A program made the translations under genes and the position numbers. The notes under the pieces are model-generated. The model had not been told where the DNA came from, ran no database searches, and saw only the letters and a list, made by a program, of their open reading frames with translations. A stretch of DNA of 64,000 bases from Bacillota bacterium (GTDB lineage Bacteria; Bacillota; UBA4882; UBA8346): the NCBI GenBank assembly GCA_023392595.1, contig JAEVYU010000085.1, positions 71,242 to 135,241 of the forward strand. Direction: 5' to 3'. The number at the start of each line of letters is the position of its first letter. Position 1 is the stretch's first letter. This document shows positions 45,437 through 53,305 of this stretch, piece after piece.

Positions 45437-46915
45437 TTAACTGATTGCCAAGGCCATGATTTTTTCTTGGGAAGCCTCATCACGGCTCAATTCCCCGGTG
45501 ACCCGGCCTTCATGCATTACAATAATCCGATCGCTCATTCCCAGGATCTCGGGTAATTCCGAACTGATCATGATAATAGCGACTCCTTGACGAGCCAGCT
45601 CGGACATAATCCGGTGGATTTCAGCTTTCGCTCCAACATCAATACCCCGGGTGGGTTCATCCAGGATTAAAATAGTGGGTTTAATCGCCAGCCATTTCGC
45701 CAAAACCACTTTCTGCTGATTACCTCCGCTGAGGGTGGCGGTTTTCGCTTCCTGGGAAGCCGTTTTAATCTTTAGTAAATCGACGAAACCCCGGACAATA
45801 TTCCGTTCTTGACGGAATTTAATGAAACCGGCGGTATGTAACTTTCTTAAAGATACCAAAGTACAGTTTTCGCGAACCGACATTCCCAGTACCAAACCTT
45901 GATTGCGGCGATCTTCGGTTACAAAAGCAATCCCGCATTTTATCGCCTGTTCCGCCGAGCGAATCCGGACCGGTTTATCATTTATGAATATTTCACCGCC
46001 GAAACGCGGGTCCAGACCAAATATGGCGCGCATTAATTCAGTGCGGCCGGCTCCCACCAACCCGGCGACTCCCAGAATTTCGCCCTTTCGGAGACTAAAA
46101 CCGATATTTTGTACTGCCGGAGATGAAATATGTTTCACTCTCAATATTTCTTCGCCGATGGGAACCTGTTCTTTCACGAATATATTCTTTAGTTCCCGAC
46201 CGACCATCAATTGAATGATCGAACTTTCGGTTAATTCATTTTTACTTAACTCCCCGGCGTTATTTCCGTCCCGTAATACTTGCACGCGATCCGCAATTGT
46301 AAATATTTCATTTAACCTGTGAGATATAAAAATGACGGATACACCGGACGCTTTCAAATTTCGAATGATTTCAAACAACAACTGGGTTTCCCGTTCCGTT
46401 AAAGAAGAAGTGGGCTCATCCATAACAATCAATTTTGCTTTTAGTGAGAGCGCCTTTGCGACTTCCACCATTTGCCTTTGAGAAACCGGTAAATTACAAA
46501 CCAAAGTTTCAGGCGAGCAATTCAGACCAACCCTTTCCATTAAAGAACCGGCAAGTTTGATGGTTTTCCTTTTATCAAGAAAAGAAACTAACATTCTATT
46601 TTCCCGGCCCATAAAGATATTTTCCGCCACACTTAAATTCGGTAATAAATTAAGCTCTTGAAAAATGACACTGATACCCAGGGTATGAGAGCGATGGGGT
46701 GAGGAGATCTCAACTTTACGGCCTTCAAAAATTATCTCACCGCTATCCTTCTGATAGACCCCTGCTAAAATTTTTATTAAAGTTGATTTACCTGCTCCGT
46801 TTTCACCCATTAGCGCCAATATTTCCCTGCTCTTTACAGTTAAATTGACTTGTTGAAGCGCAATCACTCCGGGGAAACGTTTACAGATGTTATTCATTCG
46901 CAAGAGTTCCGCCAT
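45437..46915 (-). CDS. Ribose-type ABC importer, double ATPase
   Basis: 492 residues, two ATPase domains as in RbsA/MglA/XylG. Domain 1: G-E-N-G-A-G-K-S-T near 38, L-I-V-M-D-E-P-T-S-S near 160. Domain 2: V-G-A-G-R-T-E near 290, L-S-G-G-N-Q-Q-K near 395 and I-L-I-L-D-E-P-T-R-G near 420. As usual for the family the second Walker A is degenerate. First gene of the operon. Substrate cannot be told from this gene; the divergent uxu genes suggest a sugar acid or related sugar. Confidence 0.92.
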   Translation of the reverse strand: MAELLRMNNICKRFPGVIALQQVNLTVKSREILALMGENGAGKSTLIKILAGVYQKDSGEIIFEGRKVEISSPHRSHTLGISVIFQELNLLPNLSVAENIFMGRENRMLVSFLDKRKTIKLAGSLMERVGLNCSPETLVCNLPVSQRQMVEVAKALSLKAKLIVMDEPTSSLTERETQLLFEIIRNLKASGVSVIFISHRLNEIFTIADRVQVLRDGNNAGELSKNELTESSIIQLMVGRELKNIFVKEQVPIGEEILRVKHISSPAVQNIGFSLRKGEILGVAGLVGAGRTELMRAIFGLDPRFGGEIFINDKPVRIRSAEQAIKCGIAFVTEDRRNQGLVLGMSVRENCTLVSLRKLHTAGFIKFRQERNIVRGFVDLLKIKTASQEAKTATLSGGNQQKVVLAKWLAIKPTILILDEPTRGIDVGAKAEIHRIMSELARQGVAIIMISSELPEILGMSDRIIVMHEGRVTGELSRDEASQEKIMALAIS

Positions 46916-46988
46916 TTGTTGAAACCACTCCTTCTTTTAAAAATATCTTCAGCTACACTTTTCAAAATAATATTTTATTTCCTTTAAC

Positions 46989-47017
46989 AGTATAGAAAAC
47001 TAAATTTAACATTTGAA
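46989..47017 (-). promoter_or_regulatory. Promoter of the ribose-type ABC operon
   Basis: On the minus strand TTCAAA (47017-47012), 17 bases, TATACT (46994-46989). Four of six -35 bases match. It lies 75 bases upstream of the ATPase start. Confidence 0.55.
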
Positions 47018-47267
47018 TGAGTAATTTTTGATTTTCATAGAATATTTTTTTCGTCTGAAACACTTTTTACAATGATGAAAAGTTTGTTCCATTGGAAAGA
47101 AAACAAATATTGAATTTCTCCTAGTTTCCATATATATGTTCCAGGATTAACCATCATGATTCCTTTGAAATTAAACGAACCTGAATTAATGGTTGATGCA
47201 TTAAAAAAGGAAGCCGGTTGTATCCGAATTCCTGAAAATGATATTCTATATGGACAGAGCGACCGGC

Positions 47268-47594
47268 TTATTCATCTTCTTTTAAATCGCCAGCCTCGCC
47301 TGTAAAGGCATTCAGATAACCAAATCCTTCTATACCGTCATGGTCGTCAATGATCACCAACCAATATATTGATTATCTCAGAATTGTGTTTGTGACCGAA
47401 TAACAACAGTCCCCGTATTGACTTGATCCTTTAAAAAGCATCCAGGTGTTCGTGGTCTTCTGTAAAAATAATTTCACCAATCCTTCATCTGCCGGTATAT
47501 CCCCGCTGTCGGCATTAACCCGGAAATTCACAGGCGTGAAAGCCAACCAAAGCATCAATGCAAATACCATCACTGGTTGTTTTCTGATCCCCAT
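47268..47594 (-). pseudogene. Exported small protein gene with in-frame stop
   Basis: The frame opens at ATG 47594 with AGGAGG (very close) and a signal peptide (K-Q-P-V-M-V-F-A-L-M-L-W-L-A-F, ending N-A). After about 73 codons there is a TAA at 47375-47373. The same frame continues with protein-like sequence, Y-W-L-V-I-I-D-D-H-D-G-I-E-G-F-G-Y then N-A-F-T-G-E, to a TAA at 47268. The whole would be 107 residues without the internal stop. The best reading is a nonsense mutation; the ending resembles small extracytoplasmic domains with a D-D motif. Family unknown. Confidence 0.5.
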
Positions 47595-47732
47595 TCCTCC
47601 TGTAACCCGTTGGCTTTACGCTCGCTATCATTGGAAACCCTAAAATCATGCGAATCGGTTAAAAATATATTACAATCTCGCCGTAAGAATTGACTAATTT
47701 TCAAATCCTTGTTTTAATGGTATTAAAAGGCA

Positions 47733-47749
47733 TGTATGGTAGTATACAA
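47733..47749. promoter_or_regulatory. Possible GntR/UxuR operator ahead of uxuB
   Basis: TGTAT and ATACA arms (47733-47748) separated by six bases, a typical FadR-subfamily GntR operator shape. It lies about 90 bases before uxuB, consistent with control by the GntR regulator at the end of the same cluster. A related core occurs at 36033-36040. Confidence 0.45.
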
Positions 47750-47839
47750 GGCAAAATATTCTTTCCCATCTAAATTTCAAGTCATGGTGTCGTTGTTAAT
47801 AATCCGCGAAAATATTTAGAATGAAAGGATTTTTAAGCG

Positions 47840-49456
47840 ATGGTAAAATTAAGTAAAGAAAATCTTCTAAATCGTCAGGCTTGGCTGGATTCAGGGATTG
47901 AAGCGCCGGATTTTGATTATGCCAAAATGGTGGCCCAAACGAAGAAAGCTCCTACATGGATCCATTTTGGGGCCGGCAATATTTTCAGAGGTTTTCCCGC
48001 CCTTTTGCAGCAAAAATTGCTGAATACCGGAAAAGCTTCGACCGGAATTGTGGCCGTTGAGACCTTTGATTTTGAAATTATCGAACGAATCTATCGGCCT
48101 TACGACAATTTAGGCTTGCTGGTTATCATGAACCCCGATGGATCGCTCAACAAAAAAGTGGTCGCCAGTATCGCCGAGGGATTGATTGGCGATGTTTCCC
48201 ATCCAGGAGACTGGCAGCGGTTACAAGAAATATTTGCCGGCCCCTCCCTGCAGATGGCCAGTTTTACTATTACTGAAAAAGGCTATGGTCTTAAAAAGAT
48301 TTCCGGCGAATACCTGGAAGATGTTTTGCAAGATATGCAAAACGGCCCCAGCCATCCCCGTCATATTATGTCTAAAGTTGCTGCATTGATCTACCATCGT
48401 TATCAAAACGGTAAGTCGCCCATTGCTTTGGTCAGTATGGACAATTGTTCCCACAACGGGGAAAAACTCCATCAGGCGATAGAATCGATTGTGAAGGCTT
48501 GGGCAGACAACCTTCTGGTGGAAAAAGAATTTTTGGAATATATCGGCGATCCCCATCAAGTTTCTTTTCCATGGTCGATGATAGACAAGATCACCCCCCG
48601 GCCTTCCGAAAAAGTTCAAGCTGCACTTGATGCCGCCGGTTTTGAAAACACTGAAATTCTATGTACTTCCAAAAACACTTACATCGCGCCCTTCGTCAAT
48701 GCTGAAGGTCCTCAATATCTCGTGATTGAAGACAGTTTTCCGGGCGGGCGGCCTCCGCTGGAAGAAGCCGGCGTCTTATTTACCGACCGGCAGACGGTGG
48801 AGCGGGTTGAAAAAATGAAAGTCTGTACCTGCCTTAATCCTTTACATACTGCGCTGGCAGTGTTTGGATGCCTGCTTGGCTATACTTCGATTGCGGCTGA
48901 AATGAAGGATGGCCAATTAAGAAAATTAGTTGAAAAGATTGGCTATCAAGAAGGATTACCGGTGGTTGTAAATCCGGGTGTTATTCATCCTGAAAATTTT
49001 ATCCGGGAAGTCATTGAGGAGAGACTCCCCAATCCCTACATTCCGGATACGCCTCAAAGGATCGCCTCCGATACTTCACAAAAAGTAGGTATCCGCTTCG
49101 GCGAGACCATCAAAGCCTACCACGAAAGGAGTGATTTAAACCCTGCCGCTCTTACCTATATTCCCTTAGCCATAGCCGGTTGGTGCCGCTATTTACTAAG
49201 CCTGGATGACAATGGAGAAGTTATGCCGCTAAGCCCTGATCCGATGCTGGATGTACTAAAGCCTTATCTTGCCGGAGTTCAATTGGGCAAGAGGGATTCT
49301 GTCGGCGATAGTCTGAAACCTATTTTATCCAATGAAAGACTATTTGGTTCCAACCTCTATGAAGTGGGGCTCGGAGAAAAAATTGAAAACATTTTCCGGG
49401 AATTGATATCCGGCAACGGGGCAGTAAGAGCAACGCTGCAAAAATATCTGCAATAA
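47840..49456 (+). CDS. uxuB: D-mannonate oxidoreductase (fructuronate reductase)
   Basis: 538 residues, the length of the mannitol-dehydrogenase family. W-I-H-F-G-A-G-N-I-F-R-G near 40 is the NAD-binding glycine motif; the C-terminal domain has N-P-G-V-I-H-P near 380. UxuB reduces fructuronate to mannonate. It is followed after 37 bases by uxuA. Together these serve glucuronate breakdown. UxaC and kdg genes are not in the window. Confidence 0.9.
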   Translation: MVKLSKENLLNRQAWLDSGIEAPDFDYAKMVAQTKKAPTWIHFGAGNIFRGFPALLQQKLLNTGKASTGIVAVETFDFEIIERIYRPYDNLGLLVIMNPDGSLNKKVVASIAEGLIGDVSHPGDWQRLQEIFAGPSLQMASFTITEKGYGLKKISGEYLEDVLQDMQNGPSHPRHIMSKVAALIYHRYQNGKSPIALVSMDNCSHNGEKLHQAIESIVKAWADNLLVEKEFLEYIGDPHQVSFPWSMIDKITPRPSEKVQAALDAAGFENTEILCTSKNTYIAPFVNAEGPQYLVIEDSFPGGRPPLEEAGVLFTDRQTVERVEKMKVCTCLNPLHTALAVFGCLLGYTSIAAEMKDGQLRKLVEKIGYQEGLPVVVNPGVIHPENFIREVIEERLPNPYIPDTPQRIASDTSQKVGIRFGETIKAYHERSDLNPAALTYIPLAIAGWCRYLLSLDDNGEVMPLSPDPMLDVLKPYLAGVQLGKRDSVGDSLKPILSNERLFGSNLYEVGLGEKIENIFRELISGNGAVRATLQKYLQ

Positions 49457-49493
49457 AAAAATTTGATTACATTATAGAACGGAAGTGACAACA

Positions 49494-50573
49494 ATGAAGA
49501 TGACTTTTAGATGGTTCGGAGACACGGACAGCATCACCCTGGATAAGATCAGACAAATACCGGGAAGGCCAGGGGTTGTCGGAGCCCTTTACGATGTCCC
49601 CGTAGGGGAAACTTGGCCCGTTGAAAAAATAAAACACTTAAAAGATACCGTAACCGAAGCCGGACTTGAGTTAGAGGTTATCGAAAGTGTAAACATTCAT
49701 GATGACATCAAAATCGGCCTCCCCAGCCGGGATCGCTACATCGAGAACTATCAACAGAGCCTTAGAAATCTATCCAAATTCGGCATTAAGGTCGTATGTT
49801 ACAACTTCATGCCGGTATTTGATTGGACCCGTTCGGAATTGGCAAGGCCCTTGCCGGATGGTTCCAATACCATGGCATATGATGGAAAAAAAGTAGAACA
49901 AGTCGATCCGAATCAATTCGCCCAAGAAATCATGAAGGTCTGCTCGGATGATCTTCAGATGCCAGGTTGGGAACCCGAACGATTGCAAACCTTAAAAGTG
50001 CTGTTTGAAAAATACCAAGGCGTCGACGAAGAAAAACTCTTCGAAAATCTGGGGTATTTCTTGAAAGCCATTGTTCCCGTATGTGAAGAAGTTGGTATCA
50101 AAATGGCCATTCATCCTGATGATCCACCATGGTCAATTTTTGGATTACCCCGGATTGTTAACAACAAAGCCAATTTGGAACGCATTGTCAATCTGGTGGA
50201 TAATCCATGCAATGGCTTAACCCTGTGCAGTGGCTGCCTGGGCGCCAACCCTGACAATGATATACCTTCTATCATTCGTTATTTTGGCGGAAAAGGCCGG
50301 ATTCATTTCGGTCATGTCAGAAATATCAAAATTATTTCCAGAAATGAATTCTATGAATCATCCCATTTATCTTCGGATGGCTCACTTGATTTGTTCGAGA
50401 TTATGAAAGCCTACTATGACGTTCATTTTGAAGGATATATTCGGCCCGACCACGGCAGAATGATTTGGGGTGAAACCGGCAGGCCGGGATATGGTTTATA
50501 CGACCGGGCTCTGGGAATTGCCTATCTAAACGGATTGTGGGAAGCTATTGACAAAATGGCGCAAAAAGCTTAA
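49494..50573 (+). CDS. uxuA: Mannonate dehydratase
   Basis: 359 residues of the UxuA family (TIM barrel): M-T-F-R-W-F-G near the start, Y-N-F-M-P-V-F-D-W-T-R near 105, H-P-D-D-P-P near 205, C-S-G-C-L-G near 245 and H-x-R-N-I-K near 273. It dehydrates mannonate to 2-keto-3-deoxygluconate using a metal ion. ATG 49494 has GGAAG upstream. Confidence 0.94.
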   Translation: MKMTFRWFGDTDSITLDKIRQIPGRPGVVGALYDVPVGETWPVEKIKHLKDTVTEAGLELEVIESVNIHDDIKIGLPSRDRYIENYQQSLRNLSKFGIKVVCYNFMPVFDWTRSELARPLPDGSNTMAYDGKKVEQVDPNQFAQEIMKVCSDDLQMPGWEPERLQTLKVLFEKYQGVDEEKLFENLGYFLKAIVPVCEEVGIKMAIHPDDPPWSIFGLPRIVNNKANLERIVNLVDNPCNGLTLCSGCLGANPDNDIPSIIRYFGGKGRIHFGHVRNIKIISRNEFYESSHLSSDGSLDLFEIMKAYYDVHFEGYIRPDHGRMIWGETGRPGYGLYDRALGIAYLNGLWEAIDKMAQKA

Positions 50574-50597
50574 AACTAAATCGTTAGGACTTTTATA

Positions 50598-50630
50598 AAG
50601 GCTCTGTCGAAAATTTACAACAGAGCCTTT
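50598..50630 (+). terminator. Terminator after uxuA
   Basis: AAAGGCTCTGT and ACAGAGCCTTT form a stem with a TTTATAAAT tail. It separates uxuBA from the regulator. A perfect palindrome TCGTTAACGA follows at 50640-50649 and could be an operator of the GntR gene. Confidence 0.75.
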
Positions 50631-50671
50631 ATAAATAGTTCGTTAACGATTAATAAAGGAGACTGCTGAAG

Positions 50672-51349
50672 GTGGAAGTTTTAGAGAAACTGTCCGGTGA
50701 GTCCATGCGGGAATATATCATCCGGGTATTAAAGCATAATATCATTCATTTATCTCTTAAACCCGGACAAAATATCAGCGAAACGGACATCGCCGCGCAA
50801 TTGGGCGTTAGCAGGACTCCAGTCCGGGAAGCGTTTATTGTCTTGTCCCATGAATCATTACTGGAAGTTTACCCCCAAAAAGGCACTTATATTTCAGCGA
50901 TTGATCTCAATCTGGTTGAAGAAGCCAGATTTTTACGATTAACAATGGAAAAAGCCATTATCAAAATGGCCTGTGACTTTTTAACCCCTTCATATACCGA
51001 GGAATTGGAAGAAAACCTTCATCTCCAGGAGTTTTATTTATCCAGTTCGAACTCTCCTAAATTATTGGAGCTCGATAACCAATTTCACCGGATCCTTTTT
51101 AAAGCCTGCAAAAAAGAACGGATTTTTCTGCTGATTGAATCGGTAAACACTCATTTTAATCGGATCCGTATGCTGCGATTGACGACTAGTTTTCAAGTAG
51201 ACAAAATACTCTTTGAGCACCGCGAGATCCTCTCGGCCATTAAAGAAAAAGACGCTGCAACATTGGAAAGACTGATCGAAATCCATTTAACCGGTTTTAA
51301 AATCGAACATGGATTATTGCAAGAGCAATACCCGAATTATTTTAAATGA
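50672..51349 (+). CDS. GntR-family (FadR subfamily) regulator
   Basis: 225 residues. Winged helix at about 12-75 (K-P-G-Q-N-I-S-E-T-D-I-A-A-Q-L-G-V-S-R-T-P-V-R-E-A). The C-terminal all-helical FCD effector domain (about 85-220) has D-N-Q-F-H-R-I-L and E-H-R-E-I-L with probable metal-binding histidines. Placement after uxuA suggests it represses the uxu genes with a hexuronate or mannonate inducer. GTG 50672 has AAAGGAG nine bases upstream. Confidence 0.86.
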   Translation: MEVLEKLSGESMREYIIRVLKHNIIHLSLKPGQNISETDIAAQLGVSRTPVREAFIVLSHESLLEVYPQKGTYISAIDLNLVEEARFLRLTMEKAIIKMACDFLTPSYTEELEENLHLQEFYLSSSNSPKLLELDNQFHRILFKACKKERIFLLIESVNTHFNRIRMLRLTTSFQVDKILFEHREILSAIKEKDAATLERLIEIHLTGFKIEHGLLQEQYPNYFK

Positions 51350-51355
51350 TGACAG

Positions 51356-52399
51356 CTATTTTCTTTTTACCATCTCATGGATTGTCAATGGAATACGGGC
51401 CAACGGAACTTGTTTCTCTACTGCCCCAAGTTCGTAAGCCATTTTCGGCATTCCATAAACCACCGATGTTTCCTCATCCTGACCGATGGTTCTGGCCCCG
51501 GCTTCCCGCATATGCAGCAAACCTTTTGCGCCATCGCCGCCCATCCCGGTTAAAATGACCCCGATGGCACTCTGGCCCACAACCTTGGCGATGGAGTCAA
51601 AAAGAACCTCTACCGACGGGCAATGCCCATTCACCTTCTCACCCATCTTGCATCCGACAATGAAACCTTCTTTTGTTTTTTTTATACTCATATGATGATC
51701 TCCCGGAGCAATGAGAACCCTACCCGCTAAAACCCGATCCCCGTTTTGCGCTTCCTTAACCTCCATCGCGCAGCAATTGTTGAGCCTCTCTGCATACAAT
51801 CGGGTGAATAATGGAGGCATATGCTGAACGATTAGCATCCCCGGCATATTGGCCGGCAATTCCTTTAAGATATCGGCAATCGCCTCAGTTCCCCCGGTTG
51901 AAGCGCCGATTCCGATCACCCAGTCGACTGCTTCCGGACCGGCAGATAGAATTGCTCGATCGGCAAGTTGCTGGGCCGCTTCATGTTTTAAATAGCCGAC
52001 TTTTGCTGTGGAAGCGATTTTGAGTTTAACGATTAATTCATTCAATTGCCATTCGGAGTTTCGCTGATTGGTGATATCTGATTTTGCCACAAAGTCGACA
52101 GCTCCGGCCTTTAAAGCATCAAATACACGTTCACCCGCCGCGCTCACCACTACCACTGGTATGGGGTATTGCGGCAACAGACGCTGCAAAAACTCAATCC
52201 CGCTCATTCCCGGCATCTCAATATCCAAGGTCATTACATCCGGACGGAGGGCAATGATTTTATCCTTAGCGTCTAAGACATCTTTCGCAGCGCCTACAAT
52301 CTCAATTCCAAAATCTTTGGCCAGACCCCGGGCAAGCGCCTCTCGAAAAAGTAATGAATCATCGACGATTAAAACTCTGACCTTTTTCTTAATGATCAT
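51356..52399 (-). CDS. cheB: CheB, receptor methylesterase/deamidase
   Basis: 347 residues. Receiver domain (about 1-125, D-D-S at the start, phospho-site in M-T-L-D-I-E-M-P-G-M) and esterase domain (about 160-345): serine in G-I-G-A-S-T-G-G, histidine in V-Q-H-M-P-P, aspartate in G-M-G-G-D-G-A-K-G. It removes methyl groups from chemoreceptors when phosphorylated by CheA. Last gene of the che cluster; it ends six bases from the convergent GntR gene. Confidence 0.95.
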   Translation of the reverse strand: MIIKKKVRVLIVDDSLLFREALARGLAKDFGIEIVGAAKDVLDAKDKIIALRPDVMTLDIEMPGMSGIEFLQRLLPQYPIPVVVVSAAGERVFDALKAGAVDFVAKSDITNQRNSEWQLNELIVKLKIASTAKVGYLKHEAAQQLADRAILSAGPEAVDWVIGIGASTGGTEAIADILKELPANMPGMLIVQHMPPLFTRLYAERLNNCCAMEVKEAQNGDRVLAGRVLIAPGDHHMSIKKTKEGFIVGCKMGEKVNGHCPSVEVLFDSIAKVVGQSAIGVILTGMGGDGAKGLLHMREAGARTIGQDEETSVVYGMPKMAYELGAVEKQVPLARIPLTIHEMVKRK

Positions 52400-52405
52400 G
52401 ATTCC

Positions 52406-53218
52406 TTATTCCTTTCGATAGATGGCGGGTGATATATATTTGTATGGAGTAGCTTCCCGGTTTAAAGATTCCGACAATCCGATGAACAAATAGCCTCCGG
52501 GTTTAGTTATTTCGTAAAGTCTATTCACCAGCTCATGTTTGGTTTGAGTATCAAAATAAATCATGACATTTTTGCAGAAAATCACCTGAAACTTTTTTTT
52601 GAACGGAAAAAAAGGAGAAAACAGGTTATGTCTGCGGAAAATGACTTGATCTTTGATTGGGGCTTTTAAAACATGCTTTCCATCCGTATCCTTTTTAAAA
52701 TAACGATGTTTCCAATGGAGAGGAATCGTACTTATTTGTTCTTCCGTATAGATTCCCCTGGCAGCGATATCAAGCACTTTTTGCGATATATCCGTAGCCA
52801 GTATCTGCGAATCCCACAGCTGTTGATTCAGTCCCAAATAGTCGGCGATAATCATCGCCAGCACATAGGGTTCTTCTCCGGTCGAACATCCGGCGCTCCA
52901 GATTCGCAAATCCCGCTCCCCCGACACGGAGGTTAAATAAGGTAACACCGTATCCCGAAAATAAATAAAATGTTCAATTTCCCGTAAAAAATAAGTATGG
53001 TTGGTGGTTATTTTATTAATCAGGGTTGTAATAGCCTCTCCGGTCTGATCAGATAAAACATAATGAAAATAGTCGTCAAAATTGCTAAATCCGTTTTCAG
53101 TCAGGAGATTCTGCAACCTGCTTTCCAACAAGCCCTTTTTTTCGGACAGATTAATCCCATAATTACCCCGGATGAAACCTGTTAATTGAAAAAATTCTTT
53201 TTCGGTCAGGGAAATCAT
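52406..53218 (-). CDS. cheR: CheR, receptor methyltransferase
   Basis: About 270 residues. N-terminal helical domain (about 1-75) and SAM-binding domain with W-S-A-G-C-S-T-G-E-E-P-Y-V-L-A near 105 and K-N-V-M-I-Y-F near 210. It methylates receptor glutamates. ATG 53218 is preferred because GAGG lies six bases upstream; the ATG at 53224 touches it. It is six bases from cheB, so the two are co-translated. Confidence 0.94.
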   Translation of the reverse strand: MISLTEKEFFQLTGFIRGNYGINLSEKKGLLESRLQNLLTENGFSNFDDYFHYVLSDQTGEAITTLINKITTNHTYFLREIEHFIYFRDTVLPYLTSVSGERDLRIWSAGCSTGEEPYVLAMIIADYLGLNQQLWDSQILATDISQKVLDIAARGIYTEEQISTIPLHWKHRYFKKDTDGKHVLKAPIKDQVIFRRHNLFSPFFPFKKKFQVIFCKNVMIYFDTQTKHELVNRLYEITKPGGYLFIGLSESLNREATPYKYISPAIYRKE

Positions 53219-53305
53219 TTTCATCCTCTTCCAAATCGCGCGTAGTAGCGAATCGTGTTACCTGTCTCATAACATTATGGCATTTAGAATACCGTGCTAT
53301 ATCAA

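Larger units (their letters stand above)
46916..47839. other. Divergent control region of ABC and uxu operons
   Basis: Besides the broken gene at 47268-47594 it holds the ABC promoter and a probable GntR-type operator at 47733-47749 near uxuB. No other gene is supported. Confidence 0.5.

Noticed and set aside
47156..47305. 50-codon plus-strand frame upstream of the uxu genes
   Set aside because: It is antisense to the protein-like extension of the broken exported gene at 47268-47594 and has a weak ribosome site.
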